Assembly: GCF_000467185.1 (NCBI RefSeq)
Contig: NZ_BATM01000004.1
Span: forward strand, 1 to 63,654
DNA length: 63,654 nt
Reading direction: 5' to 3'
Source: Vibrio ezurae NBRC 102218
Lineage (GTDB): Bacteria > Pseudomonadota > Gammaproteobacteria > Enterobacterales > Vibrionaceae
A model generated the notes under the pieces. The model did no database searches and was not told where the DNA came from. It saw only the letters and a program-made list of their open reading frames with translations. Positions 50,936 through 60,691 of this stretch are shown piece by piece. The stretch's first letter is position 1; each line of letters begins with the position of its first letter. Both the position numbers and the translations under genes were made by a program.

Positions 50936-50947
50936 AGGAGGCCGAGC

Positions 50948-51508
50948 ATGAATTTAACTAATCACTTTTTAGTTGCGATGCCATCGATGCAAGACCCACA
51001 TTTCAAGCGCTCAGTGATTTATATTTGTGAGCACAATGAACATGGGGCGATGGGAATTATGATTAATGCTCCCATCGATATTACCGTTGGCGGTATGCTA
51101 AAGCAGATAGAGCTAAAATCAGCCCATATTCAAGCGGGTGATAGCCTAAAACAACCTGTACACAATGGTGGCCCTGTTTCCGAAGATCGCGGCTTTATTT
51201 TGCATCAGGCTAAAGATAAATATCAGTCCAGCATAGTAATGACTAACGGCATCACTATGACCACTTCCAAGGATATTTTATCGGTATTAGGCACTAAAGA
51301 AGAGCCGACTCAATACCTAGTGGCATTGGGGTATTCTGGCTGGGATGCTGGGCAACTGGAAAGTGAGCTAGCAGAGAATTCTTGGTTAACCATTGAAGCA
51401 GATCCTGACATCATTTTCAGCACTCCAGTACAAGAGCGTTGGGCTAGCGCCGTGCAATCTTTGGGCATTGAAGCCTCACAATTATCAACACAAGCAGGAC
51501 ATGCATGA
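50948..51508 (+). CDS. yqgE: YqgE/AlgH family protein
   Basis: This family (UPF0301) has no settled function; AlgH was linked to alginate control in Pseudomonas. The start at 50948 ([19 protein letters not shown]) gives 186 residues and has TAGGAGG in front. Motifs include [10 protein letters not shown] (about 34) and [13 protein letters not shown] (about 68). Its stop overlaps the ruvX start by 4 bases (ATGA), so they are coupled. Confidence 0.94.
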   Translation: MNLTNHFLVAMPSMQDPHFKRSVIYICEHNEHGAMGIMINAPIDITVGGMLKQIELKSAHIQAGDSLKQPVHNGGPVSEDRGFILHQAKDKYQSSIVMTNGITMTTSKDILSVLGTKEEPTQYLVALGYSGWDAGQLESELAENSWLTIEADPDIIFSTPVQERWASAVQSLGIEASQLSTQAGHA

Positions 51509-51930
51509 GTAAAACCATAATGGCGTTTGATTATGGCACTAAAAGTATTGGCAGTGCTATCGGACAAGACATCACTGGCACCGCCACCCCACTAAAAGCC
51601 TTCAAAGCCAAAGACGGCATCCCGAACTGGGATGACATTGGTAACCAAATACAAGAGTGGAAACCCGACTTAGTTGTGGTGGGCTTACCGACGGATTTGC
51701 ATGGTAAAGACCTGAAAACCATTACCCCGAGAGCTAAAAAGTTCGCCCAAAGAATTCATGGTCGATTTGGCGTACAAGTCGAGCTTCATGATGAAAGACT
51801 CTCCACCACTGAAGCTCGCTCTGATCTATTTGCCATGGGTGGCTACAAAGCGCTAAGCAAAGGCAATGTCGACTGCCAATCCGCCGTCGTGATTTTAGAA
51901 AGTTGGTTTGAAAATCAATGGGGTGAATAA
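51505..51930 (+). CDS. ruvX: Putative pre-16S rRNA nuclease YqgF/RuvX
   Basis: YqgF is an RNase H-fold nuclease implicated in 16S rRNA 5' maturation. The 141-residue protein shows the fold's acidic residues in [16 protein letters not shown] (about 5-20), [12 protein letters not shown] (about 55-66) and DERLSTTEA (about 93-101). It overlaps yqgE by 4 bases, and converges with pilU 15 bases away. Confidence 0.96.
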   Translation: MSKTIMAFDYGTKSIGSAIGQDITGTATPLKAFKAKDGIPNWDDIGNQIQEWKPDLVVVGLPTDLHGKDLKTITPRAKKFAQRIHGRFGVQVELHDERLSTTEARSDLFAMGGYKALSKGNVDCQSAVVILESWFENQWGE

Positions 51931-51945
51931 CCCTGTCAACTTAAC

Positions 51946-53049
51946 TCATCCCATATCAATCTTAATATCATCTAAGGGACTACTGCCATGAGTCCCTTGC
52001 TGATTTTTAAGCATTAAACGCAGATCATTGGCTGAATCGGCACTGCGTAGCGCGTCTTCTTCTGTGATCTTGCCTTGCATGACAAGCTCAAACAAAGAAT
52101 GATCAAAAGTACAGATCCCCTCCTGTTTGGTTTTGCTCATATAGTTTTTAATCTCTGCGATTTCACCTTGTCGAATAAGATCGGACGATCTTGGTGTTGT
52201 CAGTAATATTTCCAATGCAGCGTGACGTCCCTTGCCATCTTTCGATTTAATCAATTGCTGACCCACAATCCCTTTTAAATTAAGGGAAAGATCCAGCAAA
52301 AAATGCTCTCGTTGATCTTTGGAAACGAGATGCAAAATTCGCTCTAGCGCTTGATTGGCATTATTGGCGTGCAGGGTTGCCACACACAAATGCCCCGTTT
52401 CCGCAAAAGTCATCGCATAACGCATGGTTTCTGGAGTACGGATCTCACCAATCACAATCATATCTGGCGCTTGTCGCAGCGAGTTTTTAAGCGCAATTTC
52501 ATAACTTTCAGTATCTAAACCCACTTCACGCTGCGTGACGATGCTTTGCTGATGTTGATGGACAAATTCAATCGGATCTTCGACGGTTAAAATATGCCCA
52601 TGTTGATGCTGATTTCTGTGTCCTACCATAGCGGCAAGCGTTGTCGATTTACCAGAGCCTGTCGCTCCAACCACCAGCACTAAACCTCGCTTAACCATAG
52701 CCAGATCTTTTAAGGTATCAGGTAAACCAAGCTCTTCGAAAGACGGAATTTGTGTTTCAATGTGGCGAATCACCGCACCCGGTAAGTCACGTTGAAAAAA
52801 AGCGCTGACACGAAAACGCCCTGAGTCACTTTCAATGGCAAAATTGGCTTCTCGACAAGCTCGATACTCTTTGCGCCTATCGTTGTCCATAATGCTGTCT
52901 AGAATCGCCGTTACACCTGATTGATGCAGCTTTTCACCAAACGGTTGCAGCTCTCCATCCACTCGAAACATACAAGGTGCATCGACTGTAATGTAAAGAT
53001 CAGACGCTTTGTGCTGTGTCATTGCATCCAACAACTCTTTCAATTCCAT
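51946..53049 (-). CDS. pilU: Type IV pilus retraction ATPase PilU
   Basis: PilU is a hexameric ATPase that assists PilT in type IV pilus retraction, acting at the cytosolic base of the pilus. The 367 residues have Walker A GATGSGKSTTLAAM (about 128-141), the Asp box ILTVEDPIEFVHQ (about 155), Walker B DMIVIGEIRTPETM (about 195) and the His box ETGHLCVATLHANNA (about 217). It lies after pilT on the minus strand, and in Vibrio the pair is used for DNA uptake and surface motion. Confidence 0.95.
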   Translation of the reverse strand: MELKELLDAMTQHKASDLYITVDAPCMFRVDGELQPFGEKLHQSGVTAILDSIMDNDRRKEYRACREANFAIESDSGRFRVSAFFQRDLPGAVIRHIETQIPSFEELGLPDTLKDLAMVKRGLVLVVGATGSGKSTTLAAMVGHRNQHQHGHILTVEDPIEFVHQHQQSIVTQREVGLDTESYEIALKNSLRQAPDMIVIGEIRTPETMRYAMTFAETGHLCVATLHANNANQALERILHLVSKDQREHFLLDLSLNLKGIVGQQLIKSKDGKGRHAALEILLTTPRSSDLIRQGEIAEIKNYMSKTKQEGICTFDHSLFELVMQGKITEEDALRSADSANDLRLMLKNQQGTHGSSPLDDIKIDMG

Positions 53050-53076
53050 AGTGTTGCCCTCGCGTTTATTTGAGCA

Positions 53077-54123
53077 TTAAAAACCACCACCAAGACCAAC
53101 TTGAATCTCAATCTTAGTCTCGACTTCCTCTTTGGTAACTTGGTTTTGTTGTATGAGTTGGTTTGCCGCTTGCTCCATGGTTTTCATGCCTTGTGCCGCA
53201 CCCGTTTGTATAATGGAATGCATTTGCGCGACTTTGTCTTCCCGAATCAAGTTTCGGATTGCAGGATTGGCCAACAAAATTTCATGGCAAGCCACACGTC
53301 CACCACCGACTCTTTTTAACAGCTTTTGTGCAATGACCGCTCGCAGAGATTCTGACAACATAGAGCGCACCATATTTTTGTCACCCGCAGGAAACACATC
53401 AATGATTCTGTCTATGGTTTTCGCCGCTGAACTGGTGTGTAACGTACCAAACACCAAATGGCCTGTTTCCGCAGCCGTAAGCGCTAGGCTAATGGTCTCT
53501 TGATCGCGCAGTTCCCCCACTAAAATAACATCGGGATCTTCACGCAATGCAGAGCGCAGCGCCGCTTTAAAACTATGGGTATCACGATGCACTTCACGCT
53601 GGTTAATCAAACATTTAGAGCTTTGGTGTACAAATTCAATCGGATCTTCAATGGTCAATATATGCTTGTTGTGATGACGATTAATGTAATCGACCATCGC
53701 CGCAAGCGTCGTTGATTTACCCGACCCCGTAGGCCCTGTTACCAACACCAAGCCCTTTTCATAATTGACGATATTTTCAAAGATAGGTGGGCAATCTAAC
53801 TGTTCAAGGGTTGGGATATTGGTAGGGATGGTACGAAACACCGCCGAAGCGCCACGGCTTTGATTAAAGGCATTCACCCTAAATCGTCCGACACCTGTCA
53901 GCTCGATCGAAAAATCCAATTCTAGATTTGACTCAAACTCACTTCGTTGGGCATCATCCATAATATCAAAAATAAGTTCATGCACTTCAGTCTCAGTAAA
54001 CTCGGGCATCTCAAGACGTCGTACATCGCCGTCTATCCTCACCATGGGAGGTAAGCCCGATGAAAGATGTAGATCTGAAGCATTATGCTTTACACTAAAG
54101 CGAAGCAACTCGGTGATATCCAT
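53077..54123 (-). CDS. pilT: Type IV pilus retraction ATPase PilT
   Basis: PilT is the main pilus retraction motor. The 348-residue protein starts MDITELLRFSVKHNASDLH; a start at 54162 adds 13 residues that do not fit the family and would overlap yggS. Walker A is GPTGSGKSTTLAAM (about 129-142), the Asp box ILTIEDPIEFVHQ and Walker B DVILVGELRDQETI follow, and the His box is ETGHLVFGTLHTSSA. It is divergent from yggS with a 24-base gap and 27 bases upstream of pilU. Confidence 0.95.
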   Translation of the reverse strand: MDITELLRFSVKHNASDLHLSSGLPPMVRIDGDVRRLEMPEFTETEVHELIFDIMDDAQRSEFESNLELDFSIELTGVGRFRVNAFNQSRGASAVFRTIPTNIPTLEQLDCPPIFENIVNYEKGLVLVTGPTGSGKSTTLAAMVDYINRHHNKHILTIEDPIEFVHQSSKCLINQREVHRDTHSFKAALRSALREDPDVILVGELRDQETISLALTAAETGHLVFGTLHTSSAAKTIDRIIDVFPAGDKNMVRSMLSESLRAVIAQKLLKRVGGGRVACHEILLANPAIRNLIREDKVAQMHSIIQTGAAQGMKTMEQAANQLIQQNQVTKEEVETKIEIQVGLGGGF

Positions 54124-54147
54124 AAAATTCCTTGTTAAGTCAAAACT

Positions 54148-54858
54148 ATGCAGACAATCCAATCAAATTTAGAACACATTCATCAGCAAATTAAAGATTC
54201 TGAACGTAAGTTTGGGCGTCTAACTCATTCCGTGCAACTTCTTGCAGTAAGTAAAACCAAACCTAAACAAGCTGTACTTGACGCTTGTCAGGCTGGTCAA
54301 CGCCAATTTGGTGAAAACTACGTGCAAGAAGGTGTCGAAAAAATCCAATACTTTCAAGAACATCATAACGATTTAGCCATAGAATGGCACTTTATTGGGC
54401 CAATACAATCCAATAAAACTCGCCCTATTAGTGAAAGTTTCGACTGGGTTCACTCTATTGATCGCCTTAAGATTGCACAGCGCCTCAATGATCAAAGACC
54501 AAACCATCTCGATCCTTTGCAGGTTTTAGTGCAAGTCAACACCAGTGGTGAGGAAAGTAAATCAGGGATCAATGCTTCTCAAGCCCTTGAATTAGCGGCG
54601 GCAATAAACGCGCTACCCAACCTCACTTTGCGTGGGCTGATGTCCATACCAGCGGCCGTGTCTAGCTATGAAGAGCAACTGCAAGCCTTTAATCAACTTA
54701 AAGACTTGTTTGATCAAATTAAATCCCAATATCCTCAGGTAGATACTTTATCTATGGGTATGAGTGGAGATATGGAAGCGGCTATCGAAGCTGGCAGTAC
54801 CATGGTTCGCATTGGTACAGCAATTTTTGGCGCGCGAGATTATTCGAACAAACAGTAA
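54148..54858 (+). CDS. yggS: PLP homeostasis protein YggS
   Basis: YggS binds pyridoxal 5'-phosphate and keeps PLP and amino acid pools balanced. The 236-residue TIM-barrel protein has the PLP Lys in LLAVSKTKPKQ (about residue 36). It also has RQFGENYVQEGVEK (about 51-64), WHFIGPIQSNK (about 80) and the phosphate-binding SMGMSGDMEAAIEAGST with RIGTAIFG (about 200-227). It is the first gene of the yggS-proC-yggT run and is divergent from pilT. Confidence 0.95.
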   Translation: MQTIQSNLEHIHQQIKDSERKFGRLTHSVQLLAVSKTKPKQAVLDACQAGQRQFGENYVQEGVEKIQYFQEHHNDLAIEWHFIGPIQSNKTRPISESFDWVHSIDRLKIAQRLNDQRPNHLDPLQVLVQVNTSGEESKSGINASQALELAAAINALPNLTLRGLMSIPAAVSSYEEQLQAFNQLKDLFDQIKSQYPQVDTLSMGMSGDMEAAIEAGSTMVRIGTAIFGARDYSNKQ

Positions 54859-54869
54859 GGAAGAAAAGT

Positions 54870-55694
54870 TTGGCAAATTCAGTACGTAATATCGCCTTTA
54901 TCGGCTCCGGCAATATGGCAAAGTCCATCATTGCAGGCTTACTTGATAGTGGTTATCCCGCTCAAGCGATAACAGCCACCGCTCCATCAGAACAAAGCCG
55001 TGATAAGGTCAGTCAGCGTTTTTCTGTTTCGACAACCGCTGATAACCCGTTAGCGGCGACCATGGCGGATGTGATTGTGTTGTCGGTTAAACCGCAGATT
55101 ATGTCTGAAGTGTTAGCAGAGCTTTCGCATGTTGATCTAGAAAATAAGCTGTTAATCTCAATTGCCGCAGGGATTACTATCCCTCGCCTGCAAACCATGC
55201 TGGGCAAAGAGGCTAATTTCGTACGAGTGATGCCAAACACACCGTCTTTACTTGGCCTTGGCATGAGTGGCCTATATGCTCCAGAAACTATCAGTCAAGC
55301 AGACCAAGACTTTGCCAACGAGCTAATGCAAGCCGTCGGTGAAACTTGCTGGGTTGATGATGAAGCACAAATTAACTCGATTATTGCAGCAGCAGGTAGC
55401 TCTCCTGCGTATTTCTTCCTGTTTATGGAAGCGATGCAACAAGAAGCTATCGCTCAAGGCTTTGATGAACAAACAGCTCGTCAGCTCGTTCAACAATCCG
55501 CACTAGGGGCGGCGCAAATGGTTGTAGCCAATCCCAATTTAGATTTGTCTGTTTTACGCCAGCAAGTGACCTCTAAAGGAGGCACAACTGCTGAAGCGAT
55601 TGCGACATTTAACCAACATCAACTCTCTGACACTGTTTCTAAAGCCATGCAAGCTGCGGTGACTCGTGCAGAAGAGATGGAATCTCTTTTTTAA
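54870..55694 (+). CDS. proC: Pyrroline-5-carboxylate reductase
   Basis: ProC makes proline from pyrroline-5-carboxylate with NAD(P)H. The 274 residues have the nucleotide-binding IAFIGSGNMAKSIIAGLL (about 8-25), VIRVMPNT-like VRVMPNTPSLLGLGMSGL (about 117-134) and the C-terminal TSKGGTTAEAI (about 230-240). The start is a TTG codon at 54870, with GGAAG just upstream; the next ATG is downstream of the motif, so TTG is preferred. It lies 11 bases after yggS. Confidence 0.96.
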   Translation: MANSVRNIAFIGSGNMAKSIIAGLLDSGYPAQAITATAPSEQSRDKVSQRFSVSTTADNPLAATMADVIVLSVKPQIMSEVLAELSHVDLENKLLISIAAGITIPRLQTMLGKEANFVRVMPNTPSLLGLGMSGLYAPETISQADQDFANELMQAVGETCWVDDEAQINSIIAAAGSSPAYFFLFMEAMQQEAIAQGFDEQTARQLVQQSALGAAQMVVANPNLDLSVLRQQVTSKGGTTAEAIATFNQHQLSDTVSKAMQAAVTRAEEMESLF

Positions 55695-55712
55695 CCCCAT
55701 CAAGGATTTGTA

Positions 55713-56282
55713 ATGAATTCAATGCAGTTTTTAGTGACTACCGTTTTTGATTTGTACATCATGATAGTCATACTTCGAATTTGGTTGCAGGCAGCACGTG
55801 CTGACTTCTACAACCCATTTTCTCAGTTTATTGTTAAGGCAACTCAACCGGTACTAAAGCCACTACGCCACATTATTCCTTCTATTGGGAATGTGGATCT
55901 TGCCACGTTAACCTTTGCCTACGTGCTGTGTGTACTCAAGTTTGTACTCCTAATGCTGATCGCATCCAATGGTGCTATGGCCTTTAGCCCTGATCTATTG
56001 ATCATCGGCTTGCTAGCATTGATAAAAGCGGCGGGTAAATTACTCTTTTGGGTGTTACTACTTCGTGCCATCCTAAGTTGGGTAAGCCAAGGTCGTAGCC
56101 CTGTGGAATATGTATTCCACCAACTCACAGAGCCAATGCTTGCGCCAATTCGCCGCATTATCCCAGCAATGGGTGGACTTGATCTTAGCGTATTGATTTT
56201 GTTTATTGGTTTGCAGTTTGCCAACTATTTGATGGGCGATGTCACCACCAGCCTATTTGGTCCAATTTGGTACAGTCTGTAA
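55713..56282 (+). CDS. yggT: YggT family membrane protein
   Basis: YggT is a polytopic inner-membrane protein of unclear role, linked in E. coli to osmotic tolerance. The 189 residues comprise two YGGT repeats, each with a hydrophobic pair. The duplicated motif ATQPVLKPLRHIIPSIGNVDL (shown in part, about 42-62) recurs as LTEPMLAPIRRIIPAMGGLDL (about 138-158). It lies 18 bases after proC, as usual in gammaproteobacteria. Confidence 0.92.
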   Translation: MNSMQFLVTTVFDLYIMIVILRIWLQAARADFYNPFSQFIVKATQPVLKPLRHIIPSIGNVDLATLTFAYVLCVLKFVLLMLIASNGAMAFSPDLLIIGLLALIKAAGKLLFWVLLLRAILSWVSQGRSPVEYVFHQLTEPMLAPIRRIIPAMGGLDLSVLILFIGLQFANYLMGDVTTSLFGPIWYSL

Positions 56283-56308
56283 GACTTAAGCACGCTTAGG
56301 GGCGATAA

Positions 56309-56752
56309 ATGAAACACATATTGAGTAAGCTGTTGTGCGCTCTGCTATTGCTGGGATTATCCATGCCAAGTTGGGCTGGTCAGTTTGTACGCATGAAAGA
56401 TATTGAGCTGCACTACTCTGCTTTCAATTCGACCTTTATTGCCCCGAAAGTGGCTCGTGAGCTCAAGCTCAAAAGAAACCCTTACATTGCACTGATCAAC
56501 ATCAGTGCTTTGGATCTCTATAGCGTAGGTAAAAAGCCGACCCAAGTGAGTTTGACTGGAACGGCAAAAAACCTCGTAGGTAATACTCGAAAACTGACGT
56601 TCAGAGAGCTCACTCAAGGTGACGCTATCTATTATTTAGCCGAGTTACCGATCACCGAAAATGAAACTTTCCGTTTTGAAATCAACGCTGATTCAGGAAC
56701 GAAAGGCAGTGGCATTCTTCGTTTTAATCAAACCTTCCATATTCAGGAGTAA
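56309..56752 (+). CDS. Secreted DUF4426 protein
   Basis: The 147-residue protein has a clear signal peptide (hydrophobic 6-20, cleavage near PSWA-GQF). The mature beta-rich part matches the DUF4426 pattern: [19 protein letters not shown] (about 33-51) and [10 protein letters not shown] know of no assigned function. It lies 26 bases after yggT and 5 bases before rdgB, and is common at this place in Vibrio, so it is probably part of the yggS-hemW transcript. Confidence 0.85.
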   Translation: MKHILSKLLCALLLLGLSMPSWAGQFVRMKDIELHYSAFNSTFIAPKVARELKLKRNPYIALINISALDLYSVGKKPTQVSLTGTAKNLVGNTRKLTFRELTQGDAIYYLAELPITENETFRFEINADSGTKGSGILRFNQTFHIQE

Positions 56753-56757
56753 TCCCT

Positions 56758-57360
56758 TTGTCTGCAAATAAATTAGTACTAGCGACCGGAAACCAAGGCA
56801 AAGTACGCGAAATGGCCACCTTGTTAGCCGAGTTTGGTTTTGAAGTACAAGCGCAAAGTGAATACAAGGTCTCCGAGGTGGCAGAAACCGGTACTACTTT
56901 TATCGAAAATGCCATCATTAAAGCCCGTCACGCCGCCCAAGAAACCGGCCTGCCAGCCATTGCTGATGACTCAGGCTTAGAAGTGGATTTTCTAAAAGGC
57001 GCCCCCGGCATTTATTCGGCTCGCTTTGCCGGTGAAGGTGCCACAGACCAACAAAACCTAGAAAAGCTATTAGCAGAGCTTGATGGGGTGCCGCAAGCAC
57101 AACGCAGCGCACGCTTCCATTGTGTACTGGTTTATATGCGCCACCACTTAGACCCAACCCCGATTGTCTGCCATGGCGTTTGGCAAGGAGAGATCCTAAC
57201 CCAAGCACACGGCGAAAATGGGTTTGGCTACGACCCTGTCTTTTACGTACCAGAAGATGACTGCGCTTCTGCTCAATTGACTCCTGAGCGTAAAAAGCAA
57301 TTGTCTCATCGTGGCAAGGCGCTGGCTGAATTATTCCAAAAATTAAAACGCGCTCTATGA
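56758..57360 (+). CDS. rdgB: dITP/XTP pyrophosphatase RdgB
   Basis: RdgB removes non-canonical purine nucleotides (dITP, XTP) from the pool. The 200-residue protein has [14 protein letters not shown] (about residues 6-19), the catalytic [10 protein letters not shown] (about 69-78) and [11 protein letters not shown] (about 155-165). The start is TTG at 56758. The gene ends in an ATGA overlap with hemW. This placement of rdgB before hemW is conserved in many proteobacteria. Confidence 0.95.
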   Translation: MSANKLVLATGNQGKVREMATLLAEFGFEVQAQSEYKVSEVAETGTTFIENAIIKARHAAQETGLPAIADDSGLEVDFLKGAPGIYSARFAGEGATDQQNLEKLLAELDGVPQAQRSARFHCVLVYMRHHLDPTPIVCHGVWQGEILTQAHGENGFGYDPVFYVPEDDCASAQLTPERKKQLSHRGKALAELFQKLKRAL

Positions 57361-58538
57361 GCCAACTGATACCGCCATCATTGGGCTTGTACATCCATAT
57401 TCCATGGTGTGTACAAAAATGCCCATACTGTGACTTTAACTCGCATGCGTTAAAGGGCGAGATTCCAGAAGATCGCTATATCGATGCTTTACTGGAAGAT
57501 TTAGATGCCGACCTAGCCAGATACTCTGATTCAATCAAAGACCGAACTCTGACTTCAATCTTTATTGGAGGTGGGACGCCAAGCTTAATCTCACCGCAAG
57601 AGATTGCTCGCCTATTACAAGGTGTAGAGCAGCGTATCGCCTTTCAAGAAGGCATAGAAGTGACGATGGAAGCAAACCCCGGCACCATAGAAGCGGCACG
57701 TTTTGCCCAGTATGTAGAGTCAGGTATTACTCGCATGTCCATTGGGGTACAAAGCTTTGAGCAAGAAAAGCTAGAACGCTTGGGACGCATTCACGGTCAA
57801 GATGAAGCCATCAATGCCGCTCAGTTAGCTCATCAAATTGGGCTAAACAGCTTTAACCTAGATCTGATGCACGGTCTTCCAGAGCAAAGCATACAACAAG
57901 CTTTATCCGATTTAGAAAAGGCTATTGAACTTGCGCCTCCTCATTTGTCTTGGTATCAGCTCACCATTGAGCCAAATACTCTGTTTTACTACAAAGCCCC
58001 CACACTGCCTGACGACGATGATTTGTGGGATATTTTTGAGCAAGGACACGCAAAGCTCAGTAAAGCGGGATACGTACAATATGAAATCTCAGGCTACAGC
58101 AAGCCCGGGTATCAATGCCAACATAACCTAAACTATTGGCGCTTTGGTGACTATCTCGGTATTGGTTGTGGTTCGCACGGCAAAGTGAGTTTTGCGGATG
58201 GGCGTATCGTTCGTACCACAAAGGTCAAACACCCTCGTGGTTACTTAGCCTCATATCAGAATATGGTAAAACCCTATTTAGACAGCGAACAAGACGTGGC
58301 TGATATCGACCGCCCCTTTGAGTTTTTCATGAATCGTTTTCGCTTGATGGAAGCGTGTCCCAAACAAGACTTTATTGATACAACAGGCTTAGCCCTTGAT
58401 TCCATTAAAGAGACGATGGATTGGGCGATGGATATGGCTTATATCAATGAGACCGAATCTCACTGGCAGATCACGCAAAAAGGAAAGTTATTCCTCAATG
58501 ATCTGCTCGAAGCCTTCATGGCAGAAGAAGACGACTAA
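57357..58538 (+). CDS. hemW: Heme chaperone HemW
   Basis: HemW is a radical SAM family protein that binds heme and delivers it to target enzymes. It is often misannotated as coproporphyrinogen oxidase. The 393 residues have Cys18-x3-Cys22-x2-Cys25 ([16 protein letters not shown]) and [10 protein letters not shown] (about 71). The [20 protein letters not shown] segment (about 257-276) and a winged-helix C-terminal domain follow. It overlaps rdgB by 4 bases. Confidence 0.94.
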   Translation: MSQLIPPSLGLYIHIPWCVQKCPYCDFNSHALKGEIPEDRYIDALLEDLDADLARYSDSIKDRTLTSIFIGGGTPSLISPQEIARLLQGVEQRIAFQEGIEVTMEANPGTIEAARFAQYVESGITRMSIGVQSFEQEKLERLGRIHGQDEAINAAQLAHQIGLNSFNLDLMHGLPEQSIQQALSDLEKAIELAPPHLSWYQLTIEPNTLFYYKAPTLPDDDDLWDIFEQGHAKLSKAGYVQYEISGYSKPGYQCQHNLNYWRFGDYLGIGCGSHGKVSFADGRIVRTTKVKHPRGYLASYQNMVKPYLDSEQDVADIDRPFEFFMNRFRLMEACPKQDFIDTTGLALDSIKETMDWAMDMAYINETESHWQITQKGKLFLNDLLEAFMAEEDD

Positions 58539-58554
58539 CCCTATAAAATAAAAA

Positions 58555-58597
58555 GCCTTTTTATGAACTCTCTCTTATTAAAGAAGCATAAAAAGGC
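58555..58597. terminator. Hairpin between hemW and the TRM11-like gene
   Basis: GCCTTTTTATG (58555-58565) pairs with CATAAAAAGGC (58587-58597), an 11-bp stem with a 21-base loop. The two genes converge here, and T-rich flanks on both strands make a bidirectional terminator plausible. Confidence 0.7.
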
Positions 58598-58625
58598 GTT
58601 TAGGGAAATGGCGTTAAATTAAGAC

Positions 58626-59657
58626 TTATGGCTTCACAGCAATAAAAATATTTCGATTGATCGATTGATCTACTCGGTGCAGATAACCAATATAAGGTTC
58701 TTGGTCTTGCACCTCAAAGCCTTGCTCAGTAAACAAAGCCGCTAGCTCAGTCCATTTCAAAGTAAACTCATTAAATGACAGTACTATCGCCCCCTTTGGC
58801 TTTAGTACACTCTTCCACGCAGGCAATGCCTCTTCTAGAAGCTCTAATGGGCTACGAGCCATCTTAGTGTCTTTTGCGCTTTTACTGCCGTGCTGAACGC
58901 CGTACGGAAGGTCAGACACCATCACATCACAACTGTTCTTTTTAATGATTTGATTTACAATGCGAGTATCCGAGGCATACAGCTTTAGCGACTGTCCCTG
59001 ATTGTTCATAAAGTCTTCTTTAGTCACAGCCGCGTTTACCACAAAACCATCGGCGATTTTTTTACCGCCAGCCCCAGTACGCTTCTCTTTGGTCACTTTA
59101 TGTTTATAACGACCATTTTTCATATACTTAACGATAAATGTTTGGATCTCTTGAACCCACTTCGCGTTGATCTCAACGCCCATCACATCCAAACCTTGAA
59201 TCAAACCTTCATATAGCGTTGTACCTTTGCCACACATAGGGTCCATCAAACACTTGCGCTGGCTATCCGTTCTCGCGGCACTCAAACCTAGGTTAACCAT
59301 TAAACGAGTAAACTGCTCATTAGTCTTTCCGGTATACCTTAGGATTTGGCTCATGCTTTCAGGGAAAGTATTAAACGCTGCTGGCTGCAATGGTTTGAGT
59401 AAGCCACTGTCCATTACTTGAAATATGGCGTAGTAGATAGACGATGACGACACTCTTTTTAGTTGTGCGTCATCCAGCTCTTGTTCTGTTTCAAATACCA
59501 ACGCCGCAGGTAAACCGATATCTTTTTCAGAGACCTCATCAACTGCAATATCCATAGAAGAAAGGATCGCTTTTAGCTCAGAGCAAGCAATCTTTACTGC
59601 TGTATCAAAGTAGATTCGATTGTGGCCGGGGTTAGCCAAGATAGCGTATTGAAACAT
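58626..59657 (-). CDS. TRM11-like putative RNA methylase
   Basis: The 343-residue protein has the SAM motif LMDPMCGKGTTLYEG (about 136-150) and the catalytic DLPYGVQHG (about 243-251), a variant of the (D/N)PPY motif. These are typical of TRM11 and related N2-guanine methylases. A THUMP domain is not obvious in the first 120 residues, unlike canonical TRM11, so the RNA target is unclear. A terminator separates it from trmB, so it probably has its own promoter. It might also act on DNA or protein; RNA is preferred by the family. Confidence 0.75.
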   Translation of the reverse strand: MFQYAILANPGHNRIYFDTAVKIACSELKAILSSMDIAVDEVSEKDIGLPAALVFETEQELDDAQLKRVSSSSIYYAIFQVMDSGLLKPLQPAAFNTFPESMSQILRYTGKTNEQFTRLMVNLGLSAARTDSQRKCLMDPMCGKGTTLYEGLIQGLDVMGVEINAKWVQEIQTFIVKYMKNGRYKHKVTKEKRTGAGGKKIADGFVVNAAVTKEDFMNNQGQSLKLYASDTRIVNQIIKKNSCDVMVSDLPYGVQHGSKSAKDTKMARSPLELLEEALPAWKSVLKPKGAIVLSFNEFTLKWTELAALFTEQGFEVQDQEPYIGYLHRVDQSINRNIFIAVKP

Positions 59658-59687
59658 CCAAAAACCTTAATTTGAATTATTGAGAAT

Positions 59688-59713
59688 AAAAAAGGAGCTA
59701 CATTGGTAGCCCC
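59688..59713 (-). terminator. Terminator of trmB
   Basis: GGAGCTAC (59694-59701) pairs with GTAGCCCC (59706-59713), with one wobble-like mismatch. On the minus strand a T run follows. Confidence 0.78.
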
Positions 59714-59759
59714 TAGAATAGAGAATCAGTCGTCCCTCATATAAAGGGACTCAATGAGA

Positions 59760-60479
59760 CTAAACTGTGCGCTTGTATTTAATGTCCCAAACACCGTGAC
59801 CTAAACGATGACCACGCGCTTCAAACTTAGTTAAAGGACGTTCGTCAGGGCGAGGAACATAATCGCCATCAGTGGCAATGTTAGCAAAACCCGGTGCTTG
59901 GTTCATGACTTCAACCATATGCTCAGCGTAGTTTTCCCAGTCAGTTGCCATATGGAAAATACCAGAGTCTAGTTGAAGTTTAGCACGTACCATTTCAGCA
60001 AAATCAAGCTGCACGATACGACGCTTATGGTGACGCTTTTTATGCCAAGGGTCTGGGAAGAATAATTGTAGCGTATGTAAGCTACTATCAGGAATCATGT
60101 GAGCAAACACTTCTACCGCATCGTGACACATTACGCGCAGGTTAGTCACACCCGCATCACGCGCTAAACCAAGGCAAGCACCCACGCCAGGACGGTGAAC
60201 TTCAATACCAATGAAGTTTTTCTCTGGAGCGGCTTTTGCCATTTCTACTAGAGAGGTGCCCATACCAAAGCCAATCTCTAATACTACTGGGTTGTTATTG
60301 CCGAATACTTGCGCCCAGTCTAATAATTCGTTCTGGTAATCGATGCCCATTGTTGGCCAGCATTCATTCAAAGCTGTTTCCTGACCTTTAGTCAATCGAC
60401 CTTCTCGACGTACAAAGCTGCGGATCTTTCTAACCAGCTTGCCATCTTCGGTATATTCGTTAGTCGTTACTTCGCTCAT
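59760..60479 (-). CDS. trmB: tRNA (guanine-46-N7)-methyltransferase TrmB
   Basis: TrmB makes m7G46 in tRNA. The 239-residue protein has the SAM motif [15 protein letters not shown] (about residues 68-82), the [17 protein letters not shown] segment (about 146-162) and [16 protein letters not shown] (about 217-232). It is divergent from mutY, as in E. coli, with a 212-base intergenic region. Confidence 0.97.
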   Translation of the reverse strand: MSEVTTNEYTEDGKLVRKIRSFVRREGRLTKGQETALNECWPTMGIDYQNELLDWAQVFGNNNPVVLEIGFGMGTSLVEMAKAAPEKNFIGIEVHRPGVGACLGLARDAGVTNLRVMCHDAVEVFAHMIPDSSLHTLQLFFPDPWHKKRHHKRRIVQLDFAEMVRAKLQLDSGIFHMATDWENYAEHMVEVMNQAPGFANIATDGDYVPRPDERPLTKFEARGHRLGHGVWDIKYKRTV

Positions 60480-60691
60480 TCTGTTTGTTGCCTGCTCATC
60501 GATTAATCAAAGCGGGAATTATCCAAAGAATTCTTCAATACGCAAGTGTATAAACCACTTCAATAGCAAATTATTCCAATTTCTGCGCATATTCGCCGTA
60601 AGTTGCGTTTATTCCACACAAACTCAGTTTTACTTCCTTACACTATTATGGTGCAATTTCTGATCTTTGATGACTAATTTATGGGCTCTCA

